Below are positions 27,286 through 36,094 of a DNA stretch of 64,000 nt, one piece after another. Within the stretch, counting starts at the first letter, position 1, and the number at the start of each line of letters is the position of its first letter. Origin of the DNA: JAJDYQ01 sp942491945 (GTDB taxonomy: Bacteria; Pseudomonadota; Gammaproteobacteria; JAJDYQ01). The translations under genes and the position numbers were made by a program. The stretch is from the NCBI GenBank assembly GCA_942491945.1, contig CALODD010000067.1:10350-74349 (forward strand). Direction: 5' to 3'. The notes beneath the pieces are model-generated. The model searched no databases, was not told the DNA's origin, and saw only the letters and a list, made by a program, of their open reading frames with translations.

Positions 27286-29682
27286 TTAAATATCAATATT
27301 CACCGCAGACAACGCATTACTCTCTATAAATTCACGACGTGGCTCTACCTGATCTCCCATTAACGTCGTAAAGACTTCATCAGCTGCAATCGCGTCTTCA
27401 ACTCTAACCTGTAATAATATACGTGTTTCAGGGTCCAGTGTTGTTTCCCAGAGCTGATCCGGATTCATTTCACCCAGACCCTTATAGCGCTGAATCGATT
27501 GACCTTTCCTGGCCTGATCCATCATCCAGGTCATGACTTCCTCAAATGAACTGACAGGATGTGATTGCTCGCCGCGTTGTATGGTTGCGTTCTCACCAAG
27601 CAGACCGCCCAGGTTTTCACCCAGCTGACGGATCTCGGAATACTCAGCAGTTTGAAAGAATTCATGAGTGAGTGTCTTTTGCGAGGTAACTCCGTGACGA
27701 GTTACCTGCAGGCGAATTTCAAAGCCATCGCCTTCATTGTCGTTAAACAGGTAACCGTATCGATCATTACTTTTCTCATTCAGATTTTCGATAAACGACT
27801 CCAGCCATTGCTGTATATCGTCATCGGCTTGGAACGGCTGGTTAATCATGTGAGAAATCACTTCTGCAGGATAACGATGTTGCAGGCGCTCAATAATAGA
27901 CATCACTGCCATATACTGCGCCGCCAGATTTTGCAGTGCAACACCGGTAACATCACCATCTTCGGTATCGGTATGCAGGGTGCTGCCTTCCAGCGCGATC
28001 TGCAGCAGGTAATTATTCAGCTCGGCATCATCTTTCACATAATGTTCCTGCTTACCTTTCTTCACTTTATACAATGGCGGCTGTGCCACGTAGACATGCC
28101 CCTGTTCGATCAGGGATGGCATCTGACGGTAAAAGAACGTCAACAGCAGGGTACGGATGTGCGAACCATCGACGTCGGCATCCGTCATGATGATGAGTCG
28201 GTGATAACGTAGTTTTTCCAGATTGAATTCATCTTTTCCAATGCTGGTGCCTAACGCCGTGATTAATGTACCGACTTCAGCAGAAGCCAGCATCTTGTCA
28301 AAACGTGCTTTCTCAACATTCAGAATTTTTCCTTTCAAAGGCAGGATGGCCTGATATTTACGATTACGACCCTGCTTCGCAGAACCACCCGCTGAATCAC
28401 CCTCCACGATAAACAGTTCACATTGTGCTGGATCTTTTTCCTGACAATCTGCCAGCTTACCAGGTAAACCTGCGATATCCAGAGCACCTTTGCGACGTGT
28501 CATTTCACGTGCTTTTCTCGCGGCTTGGCGGGCACGCGCGGCATCCTGAATCTTTGAGGAAATCGCTTTGGCTTCAGCCGGGCTCTCTAACAGAAATTCA
28601 CTCAGTTTTTCTGCAAACGCAGATTCTACGGCGCCTTTGACTTCAGATGAAACCAGTTTGTCTTTGGTCTGTGATGAGAATTTTGGATCAGGCACTTTGA
28701 CAGAAAGCACAGCTGTCAAACCTTCTCGCGCATCATCACCCAGTGACACAGCTTTTTCTTTCTTACGACACCTGACTTTTTCCATATAGTTATTTAAGGG
28801 TTCGTGTTAGCGCAGCCCTCGAAAACCAGCTAGATGGGTACCGCCATCACGCTGAGGAATATTATTGGTAAAACAGAAAATATTTTCCTGATAGGAATCA
28901 TTCCACTGCATGCGCAACTTCAACAGCCGACATCGTCTTTTTCAGTGTCAATATGCAAAACAGTTGCATGTAACGGTGTTTTGTTTCTATTTAAGATGTT
29001 CAACAAACGCCTTGATACCACCTTTGTATTCAAAGATATCTTCTTTATCACTACGCTCATCGGTGAGCTTGATACGTATCCCGGAATTCAGGAAAGACAG
29101 TTCACGTAGACGTTTTGCCAGAATATCGTAATGAAATTCAATATTTGCAAAAATTTCCGCACTTGGCTTAAAACGAATTTCTGTGCCTGTATTTTCTGCG
29201 TATCTCCAACCGACTTTAATGGCGCCTGAGGTTCACCCATTTGCATATTCCTGCTCATGAACTTTACCATCACGACCGAATGGTCAATTTAAGCTTGACT
29301 TCGGATAGAGCATTTACTACAGAAACACCAACACCATGCAAGCCACCAGAAACTTTATAAGAATTATCATCAAATTTACCACCAGCATGCAATACTGTCA
29401 TAATCACTTCAGCGGCTGAATACCTTCTTCTTCGTGAATATCAACTGGAATACCTCGGCCGTCATCACTTACCGTTACCGAGTTATCACTATGGATAACA
29501 ACACTGATTTCCGAACAATGGCCAGCCAGCGCTTCGTCGATAGAGTTATCGACCACCTCGAAAACCATGTGATGTAAACCTGTTCCGTCATCAGTATCTC
29601 CGATATACATACCGGGACGTTTACGAACGGCTTCAAGTCCTTTCAGGACTTTGATATTCGAGGAATCGTAATTATTTTCCAT
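27286..29682 (-). pseudogene. gyrB: DNA gyrase subunit B, reading frame broken by indels
   Basis: The gene occupies its expected place after recF. The first 85 or so codons (29,682-~29,425) hold the ATPase start (RPGMYIGDTDDGTGLHHMVFEVVDNSIDEA, DDGRGIP). An intact 3' part runs from ~28,780 to 27,286 with the TOPRIM motifs EGDSAGG and DADVDGSH and the C-terminal QRYKGLGEMNP. Between them the frame changes about eight times; each piece still encodes recognisable GyrB, such as GGLHGVGVSVVNALS and ENIFCFTNNIPQRDGG. Several of the breaks are one-base gains or losses in short homopolymers. Gyrase is essential and no second copy is seen, so sequence error is more likely than a real pseudogene. Confidence 0.9.
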
Positions 29683-29732
29683 AGAGTAAGTATCTTGTTT
29701 TTACAGTAATTTCTGCGGGTTACAACAGCGGG

Positions 29733-30815
29733 CTATTGTACCACTTCTTTTACCTGACCTTGTTTCACGTGAAACATTTTATCTGCATATCGATGCTTTT
29801 CAGGTAATTGATTTATGTCGATGCAAGAGATAAAAACCTGCATAGGAATTGAACGCAGAATATCCATTACCAGGCTGACATGCTCCTGATCTAACTCACT
29901 CGGTAAGTCATCTACCAACAATATTCCTGAATGGCGACCAAGTTCCTGCTGCAAGCTAGCCTGCGCCAGGTACAGAGCAAAGGTAATTAATTTTTTCTGG
30001 CCTCGAGAGGCTGAGTCTTTTGCCAGCACACCATTTAATCGGATACCAATATCAGCACGCTGAGGCCCATAGTAGGTAAAGTGTCTTTCTGTATCCCGGC
30101 TAAAATTCTCATCAAGCACATCTTTAAGATTATTATCAAACGGCCAACCACGTTGATATTTAATATCCAGAGCTTGATCAGGCAGCAAGCCTGAAAAGAA
30201 ATCTATAATCTTTGGAGTCAGCAATTCAAGGTATTCGGCCCGATACTCATCAAGTGATTCAGATAACTGAATGTATTCCTTACTCCATGCCGACATGGTA
30301 CGCGCATCAGTGCCCGAAGAGAGCATGGCATTACGTTGTGAAAGACTGCGCTGAAAACGCCGCCATATTTCTGCGTAATCATGTTTCACGTGAAACACGC
30401 CCCAATCCATGAAACGCCGACGAATATCTGGTGAATCATCTAATAATCGATAACTGAGAGGGGTAATTGCCTGAACCGGCTGAAATGCAGCATATTCTGA
30501 AGCCCGCTGTACTGTTTCACGTGAAACATTAAGCTGTATGTGAGAATCCTGCCATTTGAACTGCACCGGCATCGTGGGATTAGATTCCTGACTAATATCA
30601 CCCATAACAGAGAAATCGGTGGTGGAGAATTGTTGGAGTTTGCGCGGGGAGGCCCCCAAGAAAGATTTTGCGGAACAGAGGAGATGAATCGCATCGAGTA
30701 GGGAAGTCTTCCCAGAGGCATTATCACCGGAAATAATCTGCAGGCCCGTATCTAGATCAATACGGACATTTTGCAGATTACGAAATTGGTAGGTTTGTAG
30801 GCGGTGCAGGGGCAT
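29733..30815 (-). CDS. recF: DNA replication and repair protein RecF
   Basis: A 360-residue SMC-like ATPase that helps load RecA at gaps. Walker A is SGDNASGKTSLLDAI near residue 30; the C-terminal ABC signature region is SRGQKKLITFALYLAQ, followed by ILLVDDLPSELD (Walker B). The gene sits 19 bases after dnaN. Its coding sequence contains three perfect parS palindromes at 29,761, 30,382 and 30,513. They are read as FHVK, FHVK and VSRET, so two share a frame and one does not; the DNA is what has been kept. Confidence 0.95.
   Translation of the reverse strand: MPLHRLQTYQFRNLQNVRIDLDTGLQIISGDNASGKTSLLDAIHLLCSAKSFLGASPRKLQQFSTTDFSVMGDISQESNPTMPVQFKWQDSHIQLNVSRETVQRASEYAAFQPVQAITPLSYRLLDDSPDIRRRFMDWGVFHVKHDYAEIWRRFQRSLSQRNAMLSSGTDARTMSAWSKEYIQLSESLDEYRAEYLELLTPKIIDFFSGLLPDQALDIKYQRGWPFDNNLKDVLDENFSRDTERHFTYYGPQRADIGIRLNGVLAKDSASRGQKKLITFALYLAQASLQQELGRHSGILLVDDLPSELDQEHVSLVMDILRSIPMQVFISCIDINQLPEKHRYADKMFHVKQGQVKEVVQ
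29761..29776. promoter_or_regulatory. parS: parS centromere site 1
   Basis: TGTTTCACGTGAAACA is the exact 16-bp palindrome bound by chromosomal ParB. It lies in the last codons of recF, about 11 kb from parAB. Confidence 0.95.
30382..30397. promoter_or_regulatory. parS: parS centromere site 2
   Basis: A second exact copy of the 16-bp parS palindrome, in mid-recF, 605 bp from site 1 centre to centre plus its own width. Confidence 0.95.
30513..30528. promoter_or_regulatory. parS: parS centromere site 3
   Basis: A third exact 16-bp parS palindrome in recF, 115 bases after the end of site 2. It is in a different reading frame from the other two, so protein sequence does not explain the repeat. 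Confidence 0.95.
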
Positions 30816-30834
30816 TAAAGCACCAGGGTGGAGA

Positions 30835-31938
30835 CTAAAGTCTCATTGGCATAACGACGTAGTTTGAAGAATCATCCTCAGAAGCCTGGATCAAACAACT
30901 GCTATTTGAATCAGTCAAAATCACTTTAACCTGTTCACTAGTCACCGCGTTAATAGCGTCAAGTAGATAGTTGGCATTAAAACCAATTTCAAATTCATCA
31001 CCCGTGTAATCAACCGCAACCTCGTCTTCTGCTTCTTCCTGCTCTGGGTTATGCGCCATTAGCTGTAAATTATTTTGCTGCAGGATCATGCGAATACCAC
31101 GATATTTCTCATTAGAGAGAATCGCCACACGTACCAAGGTCTGGCGCAATAACTCCTTATCAGCGAGAATTATGTTGTTACCGCCTTCAGGCATAACACG
31201 GTTGTAATCAGGGAAGCGGCCATCAATCAATTTAGACGTGAATGTCATATCGCTAATTTCTAACCTGATGTGGCTACTACCAACAGTAATAGCAACTTCG
31301 TCATCACTATCAGCCAACAAGCGCATTAATTCCTGGATACCTTTACGAGGAACAATGACCTGACGACTTTCTTCATTCACATCGATATCAACCGTAATAT
31401 CTTTCATAGCCAATCGATGACCATCAGTTGCAACACTACGTAAGAGTGAAGACGACATTTCCATCATCAAACCATTCAGGTAGTAACGTACATCCTGTTG
31501 TGCCATTGAGAAATGAGTTGCATCAAAGATGGTCTTTAACGTTGATTGAGAAACACTAAAGCGAGTTTGTGTGGTGATCTCATCAATCAACGGAAATTCT
31601 GTTGAGGGCAGGGTAGACAATGTAAAACGACTACGACCTGATTGCAGTGTGGCTCTATCACCATTCAGCGTAATGGTAACCGTCGCATCATCACTTAGAT
31701 TACGGCAAATATCTAACCACTTACGTGCTGGAATCGTTGCTTCACCGGAAGCTTCTACTTCGCATCCCAGTTTAATAATGAGTTCAACTTCCAGATCGGT
31801 AGCCGCCAGAGTAATAAAACCATCTTCGGCTTTAACCAGAATGTTTCCAAGCACAGGTAATGTCTGACGTCTTTCAACAACACCAGAGAGTTGCTGGAGG
31901 GCTTTGAGAATCACATCACGTGGTATCTGGAATTTCAT
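30835..31938 (-). CDS. dnaN: DNA polymerase III beta subunit (sliding clamp)
   Basis: A 367-residue clamp that encircles DNA and tethers polymerase III. The start is KFQIPRDVILKALQQLSGVVERRQTLPVLGN, and the three repeated clamp domains follow. RSVATDGHRLA (domain 2) and the terminal YVVMPMRL, which is the M-P-M-R-L end that binds client peptides in most bacteria, are both present. It lies between dnaA and recF in the standard order. Confidence 0.97.
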   Translation of the reverse strand: MKFQIPRDVILKALQQLSGVVERRQTLPVLGNILVKAEDGFITLAATDLEVELIIKLGCEVEASGEATIPARKWLDICRNLSDDATVTITLNGDRATLQSGRSRFTLSTLPSTEFPLIDEITTQTRFSVSQSTLKTIFDATHFSMAQQDVRYYLNGLMMEMSSSLLRSVATDGHRLAMKDITVDIDVNEESRQVIVPRKGIQELMRLLADSDDEVAITVGSSHIRLEISDMTFTSKLIDGRFPDYNRVMPEGGNNIILADKELLRQTLVRVAILSNEKYRGIRMILQQNNLQLMAHNPEQEEAEDEVAVDYTGDEFEIGFNANYLLDAINAVTSEQVKVILTDSNSSCLIQASEDDSSNYVVMPMRL

Positions 31939-32145
31939 TATTAATAATCCCTTTTATATATAAATTTATTATTATAGTTAGTCTTATGGATATGTGTATA
32001 ACCTTAAAATAACTATTAATATCAGTATGTTATATTGATTTTCACAGCCGTTAACGCTGTGGTTTTCTCTCCATTAGAAAGTGGATTATTTGTGGATAAG
32101 TCACTTTCTTTATTCTTGTCGACAATTCTATACAAGTTATCCACA
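31939..32145. other. oriC: dnaN-dnaA gap with DnaA boxes, candidate origin
   Basis: This 207-bp gap holds three 9-mer DnaA boxes: TTATACACA on the minus strand at 31,993-32,001, TTATCCACA on the minus strand at 32,091-32,099, and TTATCCACA on the plus strand at 32,137-32,145, adjoining the dnaA stop. A strongly AT-rich stretch at about 31,950-32,045 could be the unwinding element. It also carries the dnaN leader. Origin activity is an inference; the other candidate is the dnaA-rpmH gap. Confidence 0.6.
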
Positions 32146-33465
32146 TTATGTAGTGAATGTTCTTAACAGGTTTTGATAATCTTCTCGTATGCGATTATCG
32201 CCTTCGCGTAATTCTTCTATTTTACGGCATGCATGTAAAACGGTTGTATGGTCTCGTCCACCAAATGCATCGCCAATTTCAGGTAAGGAATGATTCGTTA
32301 GTTCTTTAGCTAATGCCATTGCCAGCTGTCGTGGGCGGGTAATTGAACGACTACGGCTTTTGGAATGTAAATCGGCAACCCGAATCTTGTAATACTCGGC
32401 AACCGTTTTCTGAATATTATCGATGCTGACCATCCTCTCCTGCATCGCCAGTAAATCGCGCAGTGCTTCCTGGGTCAGATCCATTGTAATTGGACGATGC
32501 GTAAATTGCGCATGGGCAATCAAACGACGCAGCACACCCTCGAGTTCGCGTACATTTGACTGAATACGCTTAGCGACAAAGAAAGCAACTTCATCCGGTA
32601 ACTCCATCTGCGTTTCTTCAGCTTTACGTTTTAATATTGCTGCGCGGGTTTCGAGCTCAGGTGGATCCACAGCAACCGTTAGACCCCAGCCAAAACGTGA
32701 TTTAAGCCGGTCTTCCAGGCCTTCGACTTCCTTAGGGTAACGATCACAGGTCAGAATAACTTGTTGTTGTGATTCCAGCAGGCTATTGAAGGTATGGAAA
32801 AATTCTTCCTGGGATCGTTCCTTGCCAGCAAAAAACTGAATATCGTCAATCAATAGTGCATCGACATTCCGATAGAAACGTTTGAAATTATCGATAGTAT
32901 TGTGTTGCAGGGCTTTCACCATGTCAGAGACAAATCGCTCTGAGTGTAGATAAACAATTTTGGTATCGGGTTTACGTGCCAGCATGGTATTGCCGACGGC
33001 TTGCATCAGGTGAGTTTTACCTAATCCGGTACCGCCATAGATAAACAGCGGGTTATAAGTGCCTCCGGGGTTGTCGGCCACCTGTAGTGATGCCGCCTTG
33101 GCCAGTTCGTTTGATTTGCCTTGAACAAAGCTGTCGAAGACAAAACTGGGATCCAGGTTACTGCGGAATGTGTCGGAACTGGGGATGGGTGGCCGTGGCG
33201 GCGTATTTTCCGTAACAGGTTGTTCTACGGGCTTTTTTTTCAGAGACCCGATTTCCAGCGACACTGTGAGATCAGTATTTTTTAGTAAGACAATTTCACG
33301 GATACGTGCCATGAAATTTTCTTCGACCCAGTCCTGAACAAAACGATTGGGTGCCAGTAGACGCAGTTTTTCACTGTCTTCAATTGCATGTAACGGCCGA
33401 ATCCAGGTATTGAATTGCTGCTCCGGTAATTCAGACTGTAAACGGCTAAGACAGTGGTCCCACAT
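32146..33465 (-). CDS. dnaA: Chromosomal replication initiator DnaA
   Basis: A 439-residue AAA+ initiator. Domain I is at the start (WDHCLSRLQSELPEQQFNTWIRPL). Domain II is a short Pro-rich linker at about 80-105. Domain III has Walker A GGTGLGKTHL, Walker B LLIDDIQFF and sensor residues. Domain IV holds the DNA-binding signature FGGRDHTTVLHACRKIEEL near the end. It opens the dnaA-dnaN-recF-gyrB run and diverges from rpmH. DnaA boxes on both sides suggest autoregulation. Confidence 0.98.
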   Translation of the reverse strand: MWDHCLSRLQSELPEQQFNTWIRPLHAIEDSEKLRLLAPNRFVQDWVEENFMARIREIVLLKNTDLTVSLEIGSLKKKPVEQPVTENTPPRPPIPSSDTFRSNLDPSFVFDSFVQGKSNELAKAASLQVADNPGGTYNPLFIYGGTGLGKTHLMQAVGNTMLARKPDTKIVYLHSERFVSDMVKALQHNTIDNFKRFYRNVDALLIDDIQFFAGKERSQEEFFHTFNSLLESQQQVILTCDRYPKEVEGLEDRLKSRFGWGLTVAVDPPELETRAAILKRKAEETQMELPDEVAFFVAKRIQSNVRELEGVLRRLIAHAQFTHRPITMDLTQEALRDLLAMQERMVSIDNIQKTVAEYYKIRVADLHSKSRSRSITRPRQLAMALAKELTNHSLPEIGDAFGGRDHTTVLHACRKIEELREGDNRIREDYQNLLRTFTT

Positions 33466-33549
33466 CGGTATTGATTTTGTTCCTGTTGGAGGGTGTATTC
33501 GGGTCTGCCGATGGCCGAGGCTATCAGCAAAGCGGCAGTCTATAATGGT

Positions 33550-33558
33550 TTATCCACA
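33550..33558 (+). promoter_or_regulatory. DnaA box upstream of dnaA
   Basis: A perfect TTATCCACA lies 84 bases upstream of the dnaA start, in the dnaA-rpmH gap. It is the only exact box seen in that gap, so it is more likely to serve dnaA autoregulation than to make a full origin alone. Confidence 0.7.
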
Positions 33559-33650
33559 GACGCCATAGCCAGTCGCATCGGAGTCTTTTTCTGAGTATGT
33601 CGATTGCGGTAAAATCGTTGCCATAACAGGCTTTTAGCTGTTTTCAGTGG

Positions 33651-33679
33651 TTGACACCACCCCAGCGCTTACGTATCCT
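33651..33679 (+). promoter_or_regulatory. Sigma-70 promoter of rpmH
   Basis: TTGACA (33,651-33,656) and TATCCT (33,674-33,679) are separated by 17 bases, close to the ideal sigma-70 promoter. The start of transcription would fall about 55-60 bases before the rpmH ATG. Confidence 0.8.
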
Positions 33680-33743
33680 GCGCGACCCTTATGCATAGGC
33701 TGTTTAGCCTTGCTGATTTAATATTAGATTTAGGTTCAGGATT

Positions 33744-33881
33744 ATGAAAAGAACATTTCAACCAAGCCGCATCAAGCGTGCTCGCACACACGGTTTTCGT
33801 GCTCGTATGGCTACCAAGGCTGGTCGTCGCGTTTTGAAGTCACGCCGCGCTAAAGGTCGTGCTCGTCTGACTCCGGTATAG
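33744..33881 (+). CDS. rpmH: 50S ribosomal protein L34
   Basis: A 45-residue, very basic protein starting MKRTFQPSRIKRARTHGFRA and ending in RAKGRARLTPV, which is L34 over its full length. It is too short for ordinary gene calling but unmistakable. It is the first gene of the plus-strand rpmH-rnpA-yidC-mnmE run and is preceded by a strong promoter. Confidence 0.97.
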   Translation: MKRTFQPSRIKRARTHGFRARMATKAGRRVLKSRRAKGRARLTPV

Positions 33882-33986
33882 CGATTATTCAGCGTCTTAT
33901 TATCTGGCAATTCTGAGAGCCATATAATAGGCATGATAGTCGACCTGAGTTGAACGATTACTGATTTGATTCTCAGGAGTTAAAGA

Positions 33987-34343
33987 GTGGGGCGCTTTTC
34001 CAGGAAGGCGATTAGTCTGGAGAAGCAGGATTTTTCACGAGTCTTCCAGCAAAACGTACGATCCGCTGACGCACATTTTGTGGTACTAGCCAGGCGTAAT
34101 ACAGCACCACTTTCACGTCTGGGTCTGGCGATAGCAAAAAAGCATACGCCAAAGGCGACAGCTAGAAATCGTATTAAGCGTTTAATTCGAGAGAGCTTTA
34201 ATCAGCAGCAACCGTTTCCCTCAAATGTGGATGTGGTCGTGATGAATCGTCGACAGGTCGAACGGAAAACAAACGAACAGATTGTTTCCATACTAGATTC
34301 ACACTGGCAACGTATTCTAAAGAAAATTAACCGAGATACTTAA
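33987..34343 (+). CDS. rnpA: Ribonuclease P protein component
   Basis: A 118-residue basic protein that assists RNase P RNA in tRNA 5' processing. The RNR signature is visible as LGLAIAKKHTPKATARNRIKRLIRESF. The start is a GTG at 33,987, preceded by CAGGAG-type sequence. The gene normally next, yidD, is missing; yidC begins only 15 bases after the rnpA stop. Confidence 0.95.
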   Translation: MGRFSRKAISLEKQDFSRVFQQNVRSADAHFVVLARRNTAPLSRLGLAIAKKHTPKATARNRIKRLIRESFNQQQPFPSNVDVVVMNRRQVERKTNEQIVSILDSHWQRILKKINRDT

Positions 34344-34358
34344 ACAGGTATTTATTCC

Positions 34359-36068
34359 ATGGGTAATCCAAGACTGGTTCTAATTCTGGCACTCGGCTTT
34401 ATCAGTATGCTGTTGTGGCAAGCCTGGCAGGAAGATTACGGGCCCAAGCCAGTTCAGGCGCCAACGCAGCAAGTAGCATCAACTTCTTCATCAACACAGT
34501 CTTCATCATCTGCGATTGATAAACAGACCGGTGAAGAATTGCCAGAGTTATCTCAGAGCTCTACTTTACAATCAATGTCACCGACAGTTGCTTCTAATGA
34601 CGGCACTCAATTACCTGTCCCTAAAACAACGGAAGAACATATTCATGTTGTTACAGATAAATTAGATGTCTGGATTGATACCAAGGGTGGTGAGATTAGT
34701 GGCGCGGCTTTGCGTGCCTATCCGGTAGAACAGGCGACACCTGATAAACCCTTTCCATTACTCAATAAAACACCGGCACATTTTTATGTTGCGCAATCAG
34801 GTCTGTTGAGTAAACAAACAGCACCGAACCACCTTGCGCAATTTCAGGCAGAGAAAAATGAATATCGTCTCAGTGAAGGTGATGATGAATTGCGTGTTCC
34901 TCTGGTCTGGCAAGATGAAAGTGGCATCCGTGTTATCAAGACATTGATCTTTAAGCGCGATACCCACGTCGTTGATGTTCACTATCAGGTAGAGAACCGT
35001 TCTGGCCAGGCCTGGCAGGGAAATCAATATCGTCAGATTCTGCGTACGGCATCATCAGATGGTGGCGGCATGACCGATATGATGATGTACACATTTAATG
35101 GCGCCGCTTATTTCAGTGCCGAAGACAAATTTGAAAAGATCCAGCTAGATGATATTGCAGACGATCCACTATCAAAGGACGTGACTGGTGGTTGGGTTGG
35201 CATGATTCAGCATTACTTCTTATCAGCGTGGATACCGGATAAGAATGAAACCAATAATTTTTATACACGCACGATTAGTGGCGGACGTCATGCGATTGGC
35301 ATGATCTCACCGGAGATTCTGATACAGCCGGGCCAAAGCGGTGAATTTATCAGTCGCTTTTATGCAGGTCCGAAAGAGCAACAGGTTCTTGAACAGCTGG
35401 CCGAAGGTCTGGAACTGAGTGTTGATTACAGCTGGTTGACGATCATCGCGAAACCGATCTTCTGGTTGATGACCTTTATCCACGAAAACATTGTTAGTAA
35501 CTGGGGTTGGGCAATCATCTTACTAACGCTGACGATTAAGCTGATATTTTTCAAGCTATCAGAATATGGTTATCGCTCAATGGCGAACATGCGTCGCGTA
35601 CAACCAAAGATGGCATCGCTGAAAGAGCGTTACGGCGAAGACAAGCAGCGTTTCCAGCAGGAAATGATGAAGCTTTATAAGAAGGAAAAAATTAACCCGA
35701 TGAGTGGTTGTTTTCCTATCCTGTTACAGATTCCGGTATTCATCGCTTTGTACTGGGTACTACTTGAAAGTGTTGAGCTACGTCACGCGCCATTTATTCT
35801 ATGGATCGAAGATCTTTCTGCGAAAGACCCTTACTTTGTATTACCTATCATTATGGGCGTCACCATGGTGCTGCAGCAGAAGCTGAATCCAGCACCAATG
35901 GATGAAATGCAGAAAACCATCATGAAGGTCTTACCGATCGTCTTCACTATCTTCTTCCTGTTCTTCCCGGCCGGTCTGGTACTGTACTGGGTAGTTAACA
36001 ACGTTCTTTCTATTGCCCAGCAGTGGGTAATTACCCGTCGTATTGAACGCGGGGAAGGAAAGAAATAA
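34359..36068 (+). CDS. yidC: Membrane protein insertase YidC
   Basis: A 569-residue Oxa1/YidC insertase. It has an N-terminal helix (LVLILALGFISMLLWQAW), a Ser/Thr-rich stretch, a large periplasmic beta-domain (about 85-340) and the conserved C-terminal core with five helices. Core motifs are WGWAIILLTLTIKLIFFKLSE, MANMRRVQPKMASLKERYGEDKQR, MKLYKKEKINPMSGCFPILLQIPVFIALYWVL and LFFPAGLVLYWVVNNVLSIAQQW. It inserts membrane proteins, including ATP synthase subunit c, whose gene is 8 kb away. Confidence 0.97.
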   Translation: MGNPRLVLILALGFISMLLWQAWQEDYGPKPVQAPTQQVASTSSSTQSSSSAIDKQTGEELPELSQSSTLQSMSPTVASNDGTQLPVPKTTEEHIHVVTDKLDVWIDTKGGEISGAALRAYPVEQATPDKPFPLLNKTPAHFYVAQSGLLSKQTAPNHLAQFQAEKNEYRLSEGDDELRVPLVWQDESGIRVIKTLIFKRDTHVVDVHYQVENRSGQAWQGNQYRQILRTASSDGGGMTDMMMYTFNGAAYFSAEDKFEKIQLDDIADDPLSKDVTGGWVGMIQHYFLSAWIPDKNETNNFYTRTISGGRHAIGMISPEILIQPGQSGEFISRFYAGPKEQQVLEQLAEGLELSVDYSWLTIIAKPIFWLMTFIHENIVSNWGWAIILLTLTIKLIFFKLSEYGYRSMANMRRVQPKMASLKERYGEDKQRFQQEMMKLYKKEKINPMSGCFPILLQIPVFIALYWVLLESVELRHAPFILWIEDLSAKDPYFVLPIIMGVTMVLQQKLNPAPMDEMQKTIMKVLPIVFTIFFLFFPAGLVLYWVVNNVLSIAQQWVITRRIERGEGKK

Positions 36069-36094
36069 TCCCGCTACTGATCTTTCCTTAGATC

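Noticed and set aside
27565..28212. 215-residue open frame on the plus strand
   Set aside because: It is antisense to the intact TOPRIM half of gyrB and has no recognisable motif.
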